Below are positions 23,309 through 34,935 of a stretch of DNA of 64,000 nucleotides, piece by piece. Location of the stretch: NCBI GenBank assembly GCA_014526335.1, contig JACTAT010000305.1, forward strand, positions 267,001 to 331,000, given 5' to 3'. The stretch's first letter is position 1, and each line of letters begins with the position of its first letter. Under the pieces are notes generated by a model. The model was not told the origin of the DNA. It saw only the letters and a program-made list of their open reading frames with translations, and made no database searches. Both the position numbers and the translations under genes were made by a program. Origin of the DNA: Chrysaora quinquecirrha. Its lineage: Eukaryota > Cnidaria > Scyphozoa > Semaeostomeae > Pelagiidae.

Positions 23309-26101
23309 TTAAATTCTATACATTAAATTCTTTGCAGAGTCTGTGTCAGATCTTGGCTCAGCATGATCTTCTGTGCCATGTTGCGGGGATGGAGGAGTTG
23401 TTATGGACACCTTTTTAAGCAAATAAACTTCTTGCGGTGTAGAAACATCTTGGAAAGAAAACTTTTTCTGTTGCGAATTTGTAGCTTGGACAGTTGAACC
23501 AAGCTTCCCATCTGAATGGCTGTCTGAACCATTCAAGTCATGTACGTTGCAGGTATTATCAGGAATGGTGCCATCAATATTATGAAACCTTTGGGCTACA
23601 AAAGCATGTAACTTTGGTATGAATATGCATCCAATGTAGGTATATGCCCATACATCAACTGTGAAAGCCATGACTATTGCTTTGTAAATACCAACAACAA
23701 ATTTGAATGTTGGTATAAAAGCAACCACCACAATGGTCAAAGCCATAGTAGTGAAGCTTAGAAACTTAGGTTCATTATATGGATGTTCCTGATTCCTCTC
23801 TCTGAATGATATCACTGTTGCCAGTACCAAAGTAAGGCAAGGAAAGAACATGCAAATCAATCGACTAGTAGACATGTCTACTTTGCATTCAAGAATGATC
23901 TTTTTTTCATCAGATGATGCAAATGACTCCATCCTGACTGGATCTACTTTCAGCCATATGATAACACAAATAAGTTGTATTATTACGATGACTGTCATTA
24001 CAATGAATTGTATAATTTCAGACGATACCGTAAACAACTTGTTCACAGCAGATGTAAGGCCATCTTTGATTAATCCTGTACTAGTGAACAGAATTCCAGT
24101 AAAAATCCCAAAAAGCAAGAAAAAATATGCACTTCTTCCTGAGCAAAATGTATCATTTGGCTCTGTGACATGAGCTATTCCATATGCAAAGGAAAAAAAC
24201 AGAAGCACAAGTGATATGTAAATCATGGATGGTTGGGACTCTCGAACAACTGAAGAGTTTCTGATCTTTGCAAAAACCAACAAAAGCAACAGGGAAAAGA
24301 CCATTCCTATGACACTCATAGACAATATGGCAGCACCACCAGCATCTTTTGTAGTAAGGTGCACAATAGGTGTTTTGATGCATTTCGTACGCTTTTCATC
24401 AGTATGGTGTCCTTTGGGACAAGCAGAACACGAAGGTGCATTGACAACTGTGCTTATATGCAGTTGGTTACACTCTTGGCAGCTAAAGCAACACTCTGTT
24501 TTTGCATGAACATATTCACCAGGCTGACAGTCTTTACTGCATTTTGAGTCAAGAACTTTATCATTAGGATATGGCCAAACAATTTTTGCTTCCTTCAGAT
24601 CTAAATATGCCTTTTCATTATGATTATGCCAAGTTCCAACCTGCACATATTGGAGCTTTCCATTCACTTCTTGAATATTTTCAATGATATAATGTGGGTT
24701 TTGTGGATCACCAAATTTGTCAAAACTCACAGATCTGTTAAAAACACCTGTAAAGTTAACACCAAGCATATGATGTAGCAGTTCTTTTGGATTAAATGGT
24801 TGGCAGAGTGTTCTGTTAAAAGCAGAAGATCTGTAGAAGCATTTCTGTTTAAGCATTGCATTTATAGCATGACTGACAGCATATACTGCATCATACAGAT
24901 TACCATAACCACCACTATTATTTTCTAGCATGAGTGATGCCATACTATCAGGTGTTTGACCTGGACATTCCATTGATCGCTTGTCACTGCTGTAATAGCA
25001 ATTAAAATTCTGTTTAAGATACAGTTCAAGCCATGGGTTACAATGTGCTTCATTTGATATTTTTTGCTTGAGAAAATCTTTAAGGCCTCGTATCACTGTC
25101 TTTTCTGTTGCCACTGTTAAGATGCCTGTGAGATACTTTTTACTAACATTAAGATTAGCTCCCTGTGCTGACCATGCGTCACTTGTTAACCATATACGTT
25201 GAATGCCCTGCTTCTCTGCCTCATTCAGTATCATTGCACCCATTGATGAATATGTAAACAAAACAACTAAGCTTGCTTTTGGGGTTTCTTTTATTTTTGC
25301 AACAATTTCTTTGACCCTTGACAGCATATTTGTTTTAGAATTAGGAATATATTCATCATATGCAATGCATATATTTCGACTTTGAGAAGAATCTTTCAGT
25401 GCAGCAATAGCAAGCTTGCCATAATCATCATCACTACCAACTGCAAACAAATAATTCCAATTGAAATTCTGCATGATATCCAACATTACTAATACTTGAT
25501 TAGTATCAGGAGGGATTGTGCGAAAAAATGATTTGTAAAGATTGACTTTGCTAAGGAGCCTGCTAGATGCTTGGTAACTTATATGTGGAATACTGTAAAG
25601 ACCCATGAGACTTGCTAAAGGAATGGTAAGATAAGAAAAGCCAGGTCCGATCACACTGGCCACAGGTTTCACACTGGTTCCAGTTCCATTTTTATTACAG
25701 TCAAGAAAGTCTGCTCTGCACACCGAATTGGGACGATACATGGACACAATCTCAATTCCTCTTTCCATCACTTTCGGTATATCCACGCAGCCATTATCAA
25801 ACTGATATCCAAGTCGATAACCAGGCAAAAAGTTTGTCTTGTGAATGTTGTCAATGGCTAGCTGCATGACCACAACATTTATGGTGCCTTCCAAGCCTGC
25901 TATAGAGCATTCAGCGCCCTTCGTTTGTGTGAAAATTCCTTGTAAAATGAAATCCCCGTCACGCAAATATGTCAATCGAGTGTAGCCATTTTTGGCACTT
26001 GCATAAATTGAATCATTGCAACTCACCGATGTTGAAATCAAAGCAGCTTTCACGAAGCAGATCAGGCCAGCGAAGGACAACAACACTCTGGCATGAAACA
26101 T
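23309..26101 (-). CDS. Class C G-protein-coupled receptor, metabotropic-glutamate type, intronless
   Basis: A single open frame of 930 aa. I place the start at the ATG at 26101, immediately before a signal peptide (MFHARVLLSFAGLICFVKA). An upstream TTG would only add four residues. Domain order: ligand-binding Venus-flytrap domain (about 35-505), cysteine-rich NCD3G linker (about 520-574, CSKDCQPGEYVHAKTECC..), seven membrane helices (about 590-835), and a Ser/Thr/Gln-rich cytoplasmic tail. Residues matching the alpha-amino-acid-binding set of mGluRs are present: ASS at 178-180, the Thr of PPDT at 200, the Tyr of DDYGK at 227 and the Asp of TSDAW at 308. Cysteines 653 (top of TM3) and 739 (second extracellular loop) can form the usual disulfide. 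TM7 is followed by IFIPKL, the class C F/I-x-PK motif. It likely signals through a heterotrimeric G protein at the plasma membrane. The ligand is probably an amino acid; glutamate itself is not established. It is a paralogue of 34936-37506. Confidence 0.93.
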   Translation of the reverse strand: MFHARVLLSFAGLICFVKAALISTSVSCNDSIYASAKNGYTRLTYLRDGDFILQGIFTQTKGAECSIAGLEGTINVVVMQLAIDNIHKTNFLPGYRLGYQFDNGCVDIPKVMERGIEIVSMYRPNSVCRADFLDCNKNGTGTSVKPVASVIGPGFSYLTIPLASLMGLYSIPHISYQASSRLLSKVNLYKSFFRTIPPDTNQVLVMLDIMQNFNWNYLFAVGSDDDYGKLAIAALKDSSQSRNICIAYDEYIPNSKTNMLSRVKEIVAKIKETPKASLVVLFTYSSMGAMILNEAEKQGIQRIWLTSDAWSAQGANLNVSKKYLTGILTVATEKTVIRGLKDFLKQKISNEAHCNPWLELYLKQNFNCYYSSDKRSMECPGQTPDSMASLMLENNSGGYGNLYDAVYAVSHAINAMLKQKCFYRSSAFNRTLCQPFNPKELLHHMLGVNFTGVFNRSVSFDKFGDPQNPHYIIENIQEVNGKLQYVQVGTWHNHNEKAYLDLKEAKIVWPYPNDKVLDSKCSKDCQPGEYVHAKTECCFSCQECNQLHISTVVNAPSCSACPKGHHTDEKRTKCIKTPIVHLTTKDAGGAAILSMSVIGMVFSLLLLLVFAKIRNSSVVRESQPSMIYISLVLLFFSFAYGIAHVTEPNDTFCSGRSAYFFLLFGIFTGILFTSTGLIKDGLTSAVNKLFTVSSEIIQFIVMTVIVIIQLICVIIWLKVDPVRMESFASSDEKKIILECKVDMSTSRLICMFFPCLTLVLATVISFRERNQEHPYNEPKFLSFTTMALTIVVVAFIPTFKFVVGIYKAIVMAFTVDVWAYTYIGCIFIPKLHAFVAQRFHNIDGTIPDNTCNVHDLNGSDSHSDGKLGSTVQATNSQQKKFSFQDVSTPQEVYLLKKVSITTPPSPQHGTEDHAEPRSDTDSAKNLMYRI

Positions 26102-27609
26102 ACTTATTGTCAAGCTTAACCTTTAATTAATAAGTACTTTAGTCTTTATCATACATTCCAAAGCAAGCACGTTTATTTCTTGACTTCAACTTCCGTTTTT
26201 AACTTTCTCTCCGAAAATAAACATCACTTTCCAGCTCGTAAACAAACAGGAAAAGGCCTACGCAAATGACCAGCTGCTTGAGATGAGAAAAGAATCAATC
26301 AATGCATGAGTCAATTGAGGTAAAATGCGGAACGAACGGAACGGGCGGAACTGGCGGAACGGAGGCACCAATGCCTTCTTTTTTCTACAAAAATTCTTTA
26401 TTAGTGTTTCATTTTAGTGTTGTCTTTTCAAAGAAAAAAGTAATTTTATCAACGATAATTGAGGTAGAAAATGTTGCACTAGTTTTCCCCGCTTTGCTCC
26501 CACGGTAAGGAGTCAAACTGGTGTGGTTGCAAAACAATGATGCAGAACACGCGCAATTCCCTCCCTGGAACTGCTGAGGCAGAGGAAGAATTGATAGGCG
26601 CTTTTCCCTTTTGGTCCCTCAGCGAAAAAAACAACAAGTTGCAGAGTAGAAGTTAATCGAACTGAGCGTGTTCTAAAATAATTTTTTTAAAACCTTAGTT
26701 AGCATGTCCAAAACAATAGCTGCTTCCTATTCGACGATATTTCTGAATGAGCGTCCCACCCCTTTCATAATGTAGTAGGAACAGCTAATTCATGTAAACA
26801 CTTTGTATGTCTTCTTGCACGTTATGATCCTTCTATGCCTTCTATCTATTTACGTAAGTACTTGTACGTCATTATAACTAGAACTTTCTGCTAGAACATA
26901 GTTGCATGTATAATTTCTAACTGCGCGATAGATCATGTGACTTGTAAATACTATAAATAAGAAACTCTGTAAATAAGTAGTGAGTCAGAACGAAGTCAGT
27001 GCGAAGTCGATGTAAATGTCAGTTGATCAGACATGATGGAGAATCGTCTCTCAAATGTCGTCTGACTCCGTGTGTTCTCTGCGCGCACGTAAAACTCAAG
27101 CAGCTGCTAAAGACCCTTTTGCTACGAACGATCCCGGCTACAATAAGTGAGAGGGTGCTCAATCAAGGAAGACGCTGCTCACCACTCAGGGTAAGAGAAT
27201 ATGATGCAATTGGCTTGTGTACCAATAAAGCTCAGTTGATTGATATATGTATTTGATTAGGAATATTTAAAAAAACGAGATGCCCATATCTGCCCCAATA
27301 TTTGTCGGACGACCAATGTGCGCTTGAACTTGTTTTGACTCTTCCTAAAGCCCTGGTCAAAGGCATCCAAAATTTCATGTTCATCCAACATATAAAAAAC
27401 AAATCGGAGGAAAAGTTTCATGCATTTGACAATCTGTTTTCGATCTGCTTATGAAACGCATCAAACATTTCCTTCAACATAGTATAAAAAACAAATGTCT
27501 ACCCAGGGAATTCCCTCTACAGTATAAGTCAGAAGGCAAAAACTGTGGGCTTCATTATTTCAGCAATAATGGATAAGCAATAATTCCGATGTAGCCCAAC
27601 TCTCGAATT
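26102..27609. other. Intergenic region upstream of the minus-strand GPCR
   Basis: No gene recognised. Next to the GPCR start, 26102-26250 presumably holds its promoter, but no clear TATA box is seen. Around 26770-27250 are a TATA-like CTATAAATAAG near 26949 and a polyadenylation-like AATAAAG near 27223, in an arrangement that could be a solo LTR. At 27290-27420, a segment containing TTGACTCTTCC(T)AAAGCCCTGGTC resembles 32690-32790, so a dispersed repeat is present. Confidence 0.4.
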
Positions 27610-27757
27610 CGCATTACCAGATACAAACGCTTGCTAGCTTGCTTGCTTGCTTGATTGATACATTGAATGCTTGTTTGATTGACTGATAGACTGATTGCCG
27701 TCTTGCTTGGTTACTTGCTTGTTTGATTGACTGATAGGTTGTGCTTGATTGATAGAT
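27610..27757. repeat. Tetranucleotide-like low-complexity tract
   Basis: Imperfect GCTT/TTGA/TGAT repeats (GCTTGCTTGCTTGATTGA and variants). It directly abuts the TA-flanked element that starts at 27760. Confidence 0.7.
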
Positions 27758-27759
27758 TA

Positions 27760-28845
27760 CACTTAGGGTACAAAAGTATTGCAACGCTTGACCTAAAATG
27801 GCGGCCAACATTAGCCGTAGGCCCAACAACACAAAATTTACATAACAAAGCCATGATGGCTCAGGGGCTTCGGCCAACTTGATTTAGGCGGGAAAATGTT
27901 CACAATTTCATTGACTTTCAGTTAGAATAAAAGTTAAACGATTTATTTCGCATTTGGGATGAAAAATAGTCAAAAACCTTGAAGCATTGCCTTCCAAATT
28001 TTCTGGAAAATATTTCAAGGGTTGTCTTGAAAAACAGCGATGTATGAACCACTTATCGTGACTTTTGCTACAAAGTTTCGTGGTTTTTCGAGACAAAATA
28101 GTTCAAACTTGTAATTACCATTTAAATTTTCGCTCGAAGTGTACAGTTAGAGAAGAATTTGGGGGTTGAAATATTGATAAAGATTTTAGGTGAGTAACTT
28201 TTGAAGTTGTTGTTTTGATGCGAAAATAAATTGTGCACTTGAAGGAGTCTTCAGAAATTCTAATGGACAATTTCATTCACATATTTCAAAACTGTGGTTA
28301 TCCCAAAATATTGCAAATTAATTTTGAAGCAAATTCTTGGGTTTATAGAGAAGAATGTGCAAATTTACAAAAAGTACCCTTTTTGGGCCTAAACAAAAGT
28401 CACTCACCTGAAATTGTTGTCCACAAAATAATCTCTGTTTTCTTTGTGAAAACTACTTTTCTCAGTAAAATTTTAACGTGGAACAAAAGTTTCAGCTATT
28501 TTGCTTTGAAAAACGAAGAAACTTTGAATCAACGGTCAAAAAAGTAGTTATGTTTATTACTTTTTATCAGGACAACTCTTGAAATATTTCGCTCGAAATC
28601 TGGAAGGCACTGCTTCAAAGTTTTTTATTATTTTCCACAAGAAGCAACAAATAAATCGTTTAACTTTTATTCTAAATGAAAGTCAATGAAATTGTGAACA
28701 TTTTCCCGCCTAAATCAAGTTGGCCGCCATTTTAGAAGCCCTGAGCCATCATGGCTTTGTTATGTAAATTTTGTGTTGTTGGGCCTACGGCTAATGTTGG
28801 CCGCCATTTTAGGTCAAGCGTTGCAATACTTTTGTACCCTAAGTG
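27760..28845. mobile_element. 1.09-kb TA-flanked element with ~270-bp imperfect TIRs
   Basis: Ends CACTTAGGGTACAAAAGTAT and ATACTTTTGTACCCTAAGTG, flanked by TA. The inverted similarity continues inward through GACCTAAAATGGCGGCC, AAGCCATGATGGCTCAGG and AAGTTAAACGATTTATTTCG. A 104-codon open frame spans its centre (28233-28547) but resembles no transposase I know and is not called a gene. It is probably a non-autonomous Tc1/mariner-like element. Confidence 0.85.
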
Positions 28846-28962
28846 TAACCACATAAATCTTCAGGACTTTCTGTCAAGTCTGCAAATTTTCTGGGAACCT
28901 TGTGCCTAAGTCCCGATTCTTCCTGCAGCTATGTATATCGGAATTCGTTGTTGTTCTTTAGG

Positions 28963-29363
28963 CCCGGGGGGTTACATCATTGTTCAAATGACTAGACGTT
29001 CCGCCCAGTTTTTCCAAACGCACCCATGTCTACCGATAAATGCTGTTCCTCGTGGTACCCATGCATAGAAAAAACAACGAAATTTTTTACCCATTTGTAC
29101 AAATATCTCAAATCTTTGAACCAAATTTTACGCCGGAGGCAACTCTAAATGCTGCGAAAAGGCATTTGCGCTGAAAACTCAAACGCACTTTTTATCAGGC
29201 TTTTCAAAGCAATGCATGTCTAAGATTTTATATATATTTTACTACCCATGTGTATAGATTCTTTATGAAAAATCAACCCCTATGTAGGGAAATTGGCGCT
29301 AAAAATGTTACCCATTTGGGCGGCACGTCTAGTATAACGAACAATAGAAGTACCCCCCCCGGG
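28963..29363. mobile_element. hAT-like MITE with 8-bp target duplication
   Basis: A 401-bp element bounded by CCCGGGGGG and CCCCCCCCGGG. Subterminal inverted motifs TTGTTCAAATGACTAGACGT and ACGTCTAGTATAACGAACAA are present. It is flanked by the 8-bp duplication TCTTTAGG (28955-28962 and 29364-29371). An 8-bp duplication fits hAT elements. It is non-coding. Confidence 0.8.
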
Positions 29364-29520
29364 TCTTTAGGCGATGAATTTTAGTAGTCTAGTTATTCAC
29401 TACGCATGTTTAGTCCAGTTGGTCACTACTACATTTTGTCAAAATCACGATCAAAATCTGTCAGGCGTTGACAAATTTGATAAGAATGTTCAGATTTACT
29501 TAATGTATACATATTAAACG

Positions 29521-30048
29521 CAGGGGCGGAGCAACAAAAAATTTTTAAGGGGGGCACAGAGTTAAGATTTGCCGACAGAAGGGCGTGGCATTTGCAGCCG
29601 CGCCAATTTTTCATTATGCTTTTTCCGATAATCAACATGAATTCCATTTAAAAAAACAAGACTCTTTCTTCTTTTTTGTTTGCATGTTGTGGTTGATTTA
29701 TTCCCAAAGATTTTGAGACATGTCATTTGAACAAGCCAACTCATGCAGAACTTAACCTTATACAGTATACTGTATGTACTGTATAAGCTTCGAAGATAGA
29801 TACTAAAACCGCCGCAGATATTCAATATTATTTCTCGTTTAAGTACTCCTAATCATGCTCCTACTTAATTGAATTTCTATTATTGGAACCGAGCTACTAC
29901 GCATTCTATTGAAAAATGCCGAACAAGAGAAATCCAAAATCTCCAGACCGATATTATCATTTGCCGAAAAAACCTTCTTTGTGCCGACGTTTGCAACATT
30001 GGGTGGGGGGTACAGCGCCCCCTGTACCCCCCTTTGGCGACGCCTCTG
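29521..30048. mobile_element. hAT-like MITE, CAGGGGCGG ends
   Basis: A 528-bp element beginning CAGGGGCGGAGC and ending GGCGACGCCTCTG. It is flanked by ATTAAACG (29513-29520) and ATTTAACG (30049-30056), an 8-bp target duplication with one change. Near the right end are a G-run and GTACAGCGCCCCCTGTACCCCCC. The ends and target length fit hAT. No transposase is encoded. Confidence 0.8.
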
Positions 30049-30056
30049 ATTTAACG

Positions 30057-31658
30057 AATTCAACCAATTTTCTTGGCCTCAAGTCGCTTATTATTCGTCA
30101 ATGAAAATGCAAGCCAAAATGATCATTTTAATGACGTCATCACGAAGCCAGAGTTGAGTGGTAATCAACGAGATTGCTAAAACTCAAAAAGACAGATTTA
30201 TGAACAGACAAAAGAACAATGGGCCATTGGTGTTAAACAATACATACACGAGAATCGCGTTGCATCATCACAAAGAGTGAATTCGACACGCAACACATCG
30301 CATCACCTTTGATTTGTCACTCCAACAGAGATGTACAACAACAACATCGAGTAAAGCAGTGGAGTTTCTACAAACACTACCAGTGTACATGAAACACATG
30401 TTCCAAATTGTAATTAGAAAAGAATGTGACAATGCATAAAGAACAATAAAATTCCTATCACTTTACAGTCGGTTGCCAGGACAGTAGGTCGTTTCCGCCT
30501 CGATTCCAATTTTGATTCCTCGTTTCTGGTCATTTCACCTGGTCTCAGGTCGTTTATAGACCTTTTCGACGAAAGCCTGCCAGGATTGAAATTTCCCACA
30601 ACTTCAAGATACTGGGATTTCGATGCTAATATCACATGAAGCATAAAAACCTTAGCCTAGGTGCAAAGTTTCATTGTCCTTGCATTTAAAATGTTCAAAG
30701 TTCTTGATTCGAGTTTTGACCGTGAAATATGGCTTGGGGCGAAACTTTTCACCCCCACTGGTCTGAGCCATTGTAAAATCGATGGTAAAACTTTGCAGCT
30801 AGACTTAACCTTGACTGCTCAAAAAAATTTGGTATGATAAACTTTCCAATTATTTCATAAACTTAAAATGCAGTTTAGATGTCCCCTGGTAGTGAATAAC
30901 TGTAAATGGGATTGTCTTAAGAAGCCTTCTAGCATTGTATCACCAAAAAGCACAAAATGCGAAGAATTTGTCGGAGTTACCTATTATACAGGGGCCCTTG
31001 CATACTGGGTTAAGGGAGACTAAACTGCGTTTCACAACTGCTTGTGTGATGTGGCCGTCATCCTTCGCACATGGCGACAGCGTTGCTATTCCTCCACCTC
31101 TCTTGGAACGGGCGGGAAATCGCTTTTCCTAGAGAACTCGTCCATTTTCTCATTAAAATTCGGCTATGTTTCGTTATGTTAGAATCCCTCTCTTGTATAG
31201 TTTACAAAAGTTGAAACACAAAACTGCTAAAATTAAAATAAATCTAGTATCAATGAGGGGCGATTCACTGCATCGTTGCGTTTTGATTTTCTTCCCGTCA
31301 TAAGATTTTGTCAAGCAGTTACACGAGTGCAGCGCCATGATTTCTGTGGCGATCATTGCAATTACACTGAGACGCAACGGCAGCTCCTTCGCAGATTTGC
31401 TTCGCATTTGTTTTGTGAAACAATAGAAAAACAAGGTTTCGGAGCGTCATGTATCGGATTGGTCTGATTACACTGTGCCGCCGCGTCGCGTCTTGATTTT
31501 CATATCACCTCCAGAGCGCCATGATTTTCAAGACGATTTGCGGAGCGTCATTTACCGGATTGAGTCGCCATAGTGTAACTGAAAGCCCTATCCGATACAA
31601 AATTCATGGCGCGACGAGGCATGCCGGCATAGTGTAACTGGGGCCTCGTGATGTCCAG
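30057..31658. other. Non-coding stretch with small repeats
   Basis: No intact gene is recognised. 30553-30760 is copy 2 of the dispersed ~200-bp repeat. 31317-31650 has repeated motifs such as AGTTACAC / AGTGTAACT and CGCCATGATTT, suggesting a diverged inverted element. Its right edge (CATAGTGTAACTGGGG, about 31630-31645) lies directly next to the truncated fucosyltransferase. Confidence 0.4.
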
Positions 31659-32428
31659 CATCTCAATATGACCCTTCAATTTATGCTCCATACAATCAAT
31701 TGTTCAACTGGACAGCGACTTTCAGTCGAAGATCGGATGTTTTCATCCCTTATGGTAAGTACAAGAAGTCTCCATCGGAACAGCCATTGAAAAACTACGC
31801 GCAAGGTAAAACAAGCCTTGTAGCATGGGCTGTTAGCAACTGTGGACTCATGAGGCAAGATTATGTTATGGAGCTTCAACATTATATCAATGTTACAGTA
31901 TATGGGAAATGTAGGCATAATTTCATTAAGCAAGGGAACTGCGAGCATAACAATCCTGATTGCCGAAAAGAACTTTCAAGATACAAGTTCTACCTTGCTT
32001 TTGAAAATAATTTCTGTCATGATTACGTCACTGAAAAATACTGGGAAAGAATATACCAAGAGACGGTGCCAGTGGTAATGGGTGCAACATACGATGAAGG
32101 ACTTGTGATACCAGGATCTTTTATCGATAGCAGCAAATTTGACTCTATCAAAGCACTTGCAGATTATCTCCTCTATCTTGACTCAAATGACACTGCATAC
32201 AACGAATATTTTTCATGGAAGTCCCATTATACCACAAATGTAGGATCTGAAGCTAACTTTTACTGTGAAATTTGTACCGAAGTATATTCTGAAAAGTTTG
32301 AAAAAACATCACTGATGACACTTTCTGATGTTTTCAACGCGAAGAAAACTTGCCAAGAGCCTTTCAGTTCGAAATATGACAAATTCGTCCCTCAAATTCA
32401 AGCTTCAAAGAAAATGAGACAGTTGTAA
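31659..32428 (+). pseudogene. Alpha-1,3-fucosyltransferase (GT10), C-terminal half only
   Basis: From a possible splice acceptor at 31658 the frame reads SQYDPSIYAPYNQLFNWTATFSR.. and stays open to TAA at 32428, about 255 aa. Family signatures are clear: FNWTATFSRRSDVFIPYG, LVAWAVSNCG, and the nucleotide-sugar motif KFYLAFENNFCHDYVTEKYW followed by VPVVMGA. Later W-x-S-H and CEIC-T cysteines match the family end. Members transfer fucose from GDP-fucose to GlcNAc in the Golgi and need an N-terminal transmembrane anchor and the first half of the GT-B fold. Neither is visible upstream. Where family members have ESP, the frame here reads stop-Cys-Pro (TGA TGT CCA). That suggests truncation beside transposon-like sequence. 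It could instead be a last exon whose earlier exons I could not find. Confidence 0.72.
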
Positions 32429-32939
32429 TTGTTTGTACAAGGACTTGATGTTTTAGCTAGATGGTATTTTCCCCTTGTTTCTGACAGTTTTTTGTTGTCT
32501 TTGATTCTGTTAGTAATTTACTATGCATTTATAGAAAACTATTCGTAACTGCAGGTGATACAAAGAGAGCCTTTGAAACTTGGATGACTAGCGCTTAAAT
32601 CTATCTGAACTGAAGGCGTCTTAAATAGCTATCCCCCTCATAAATTACTATTCAAAGATAAAATAATATGAAAATGAGGTTGCTGAACCTTTTTTGACTC
32701 TTCTTAAAGCCCTGGTCGAACACATTCAAAATTTAATTAAATTTGAAAAAACGAATGTTGGAGAAAAGTTTGATGCGTTCGACTACCGGCTATCTTTAAA
32801 ACATGAAATGTGGCATACTGAAAACGAATGGAATGGAAGATAAACTAACACAGTACGAAAAGTATTAAAACAACAAAGAGTTAATAAATTTTCCGATCAA
32901 ATTTTGGTCGTCCAACAAACATGGGGAGAGATATTGGCA
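32429..32939. other. Non-coding stretch
   Basis: Downstream of the fucosyltransferase fragment. It contains a segment (about 32690-32790) related to 27330-27420, sharing GACTCTTC(C/T)TAAAGCCCTGGTC. No coding signal is seen. Confidence 0.4.
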
Positions 32940-32947
32940 CTTCATGT

Positions 32948-33448
32948 CAGGGCCTCTTTTAAGAGGATAAAACTAGGAGAGGAGTAAAAATTTAAGGGGA
33001 CTTATTGTTCTCTTGTTCTATTTTTTTTATCTTCAGCGTTTTCTTTCACAGTGCGAGCCCAGTCTTGACAAGTTCAATCCTCTCTTAGTCTTTTCGTCAG
33101 GAATTCATGCACAACCAGTCGCGCAGAGCTGGAGAAATAACAAGGGGGCAACTGTACTTCAGTTGAGAATTTATACCTTACAAGCCACACTGATGCTATA
33201 CAGCGGGCTGTAAATGCGCCGACGGCGTACAGGGCCACAGAGATGTTCCAAATTAGGGGGTCTGGGGGCATGCTCCCCCAGAAAAATTTTCAAAATACAA
33301 CCTCAAGATTGGCCTAGATTGGCTTTTCTATGCAGTTTTCTTTTAGGAGGACATTGTACTAGGGGGGGCAACTTTATGAAACTAGGTGGGCAATGATAGA
33401 GACTAGGGGACATTTACCCCCCTATTTGCTATGTTAAAAGAGGCCCCG
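32948..33448. mobile_element. hAT-like MITE, CAGGGCCTCTTTTAA ends
   Basis: A 501-bp element with ends CAGGGCCTCTTTTAA and TTAAAAGAGGCCCCG. It is flanked by a perfect 8-bp duplication CTTCATGT (32940-32947 and 33449-33456). It is non-coding. The 8-bp duplication and short TIR fit hAT. Confidence 0.85.
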
Positions 33449-33456
33449 CTTCATGT

Positions 33457-34882
33457 TTTAAAAATTCTCGATACTCGGCTATATACAGACTCATGAATTC
33501 GCTGGACATATCAATGACAGCCAGGTATATGTTAATTACATGCCAAATAAAAGAATGTATGAATTTTGAACGTCCGATAACCATTAAAATTTTAATTTCA
33601 TTACTAGGGTAGACTTACTCAAATTTTATTTCTCAATATCGTTCTCCTAAATTCCACGGGTCGGACTTAAAATTTGATCTATCTATCGACTGAGCCGATT
33701 CTAGAGATCTAGAAAACTTAAAGAACCACTTCAATGTATCGTACCACTTCCGTTTTAATTTCTTTAAAAAAGCGATTGCGACAAACGCTCGTTGACTTCA
33801 AAAAGGTTTATTGAAATGTAATTTTGGATCGTCGCAAAACAACGCTGGTTAAACACTTGTTGCTTGGGCCTAGCAAAGAATTTTTTAAACTTCGTACCGT
33901 GAATTCTGCTTATTTATGTTTTCAAGCAATGTATTTTGAATAACAGGCTCAATTTGTATGCAAGCAGTAGCAATAAATAAAACAACTTATGCAAAGTTTG
34001 TAATAAAAAATCTTATTTTCCTCTTTTCCTTATCCCTCCTCCTCTTAACGAGCTATACATATTCGAAAAAGCTCATAGACAGGACATATGGCGCAATGTT
34101 GATAAACAGAAAACAAAATCTCGAAAATAGAATTTATTTCTGTTTACTGCTTGCATGGTGGCAGCATTAACTTAATTGGCAAACGCAATACGATGGACAA
34201 AGATACAAAGCAGGTTGTTAGCACAAGAGATGCTGAATAACGAATAATAAAAACCCACTTTTGCAGCAAAGAATGATTCATGGAAATTTAAAGAACTGAG
34301 ATGAAGCTGATGGTTGTGTACAGCAAAGAGGCATCAAGATGTCATTTACATGCCTTTGAAATGGATGTATCCGACTGAAAGGATTAGGTAAACAGTATTC
34401 TACCTTACGTTTTCACTTAAAAGATTAATATCTCAGCTGCAGAAATCAATTTAACTAGACAAAGAATGGTACAGTGAATGAGATTGTGAATCTCTGGATG
34501 AAATCAAACAAAATAAAAACGATAACGCAGGTGAATACACGAATATTGAGGTTCGCTTGGGGAACTTACTGTTGGTTATTTTACAGGAATAAAGCTTTGG
34601 TATCCGAAGTGAGGTCTATTATATGATAAATCTCAATAAACAAAGGTTTGATAAGGCAATAAGCTTTGTGCTTCTGACTTGGAAAATTCTGAAAGTATAG
34701 ACAATACAACCTGTTCGGTACTGATAAGCTACTGATTGCCATAAATTTTAAACATTATCGTATGTTTTGACGAACGACCACAAACAGCTCAAGCTGTTTC
34801 AATATCGTCAAGCCGTTGGATATCCAATAAAATATTAATGTAAAAACATAGGTGAGTTCCAATAGATATTCCTGATTTTTGC
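33457..34882. other. Upstream region of the plus-strand GPCR
   Basis: AT-rich, with no recognised repeat or gene. It holds the presumed promoter region of the receptor starting at 34936. Confidence 0.4.
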
Positions 34883-34889
34883 TATAAAA
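34883..34889 (+). promoter_or_regulatory. Candidate TATA box for the plus-strand GPCR
   Basis: TATAAAA within GCTATAAAAAG, 53 bp before the ATG at 34936. A transcription start about 30 bp downstream would give a short 5' UTR. Inferred from motif and position only. Confidence 0.5.
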
Positions 34890-34935
34890 AGTTAACAAAA
34901 GAAGCTGTGTTTAGTTTCGAAGATGCGCTACTACT

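Noticed and set aside
26102..26113. Upstream TTG start adding four residues to the minus-strand GPCR
   Set aside because: The ATG at 26101 directly precedes the signal peptide; non-ATG initiation is not needed.
28233..28547. 104-codon ORF inside the 27760-28845 element
   Set aside because: No transposase motif, no start context and low-complexity composition. More likely chance in a non-autonomous element.
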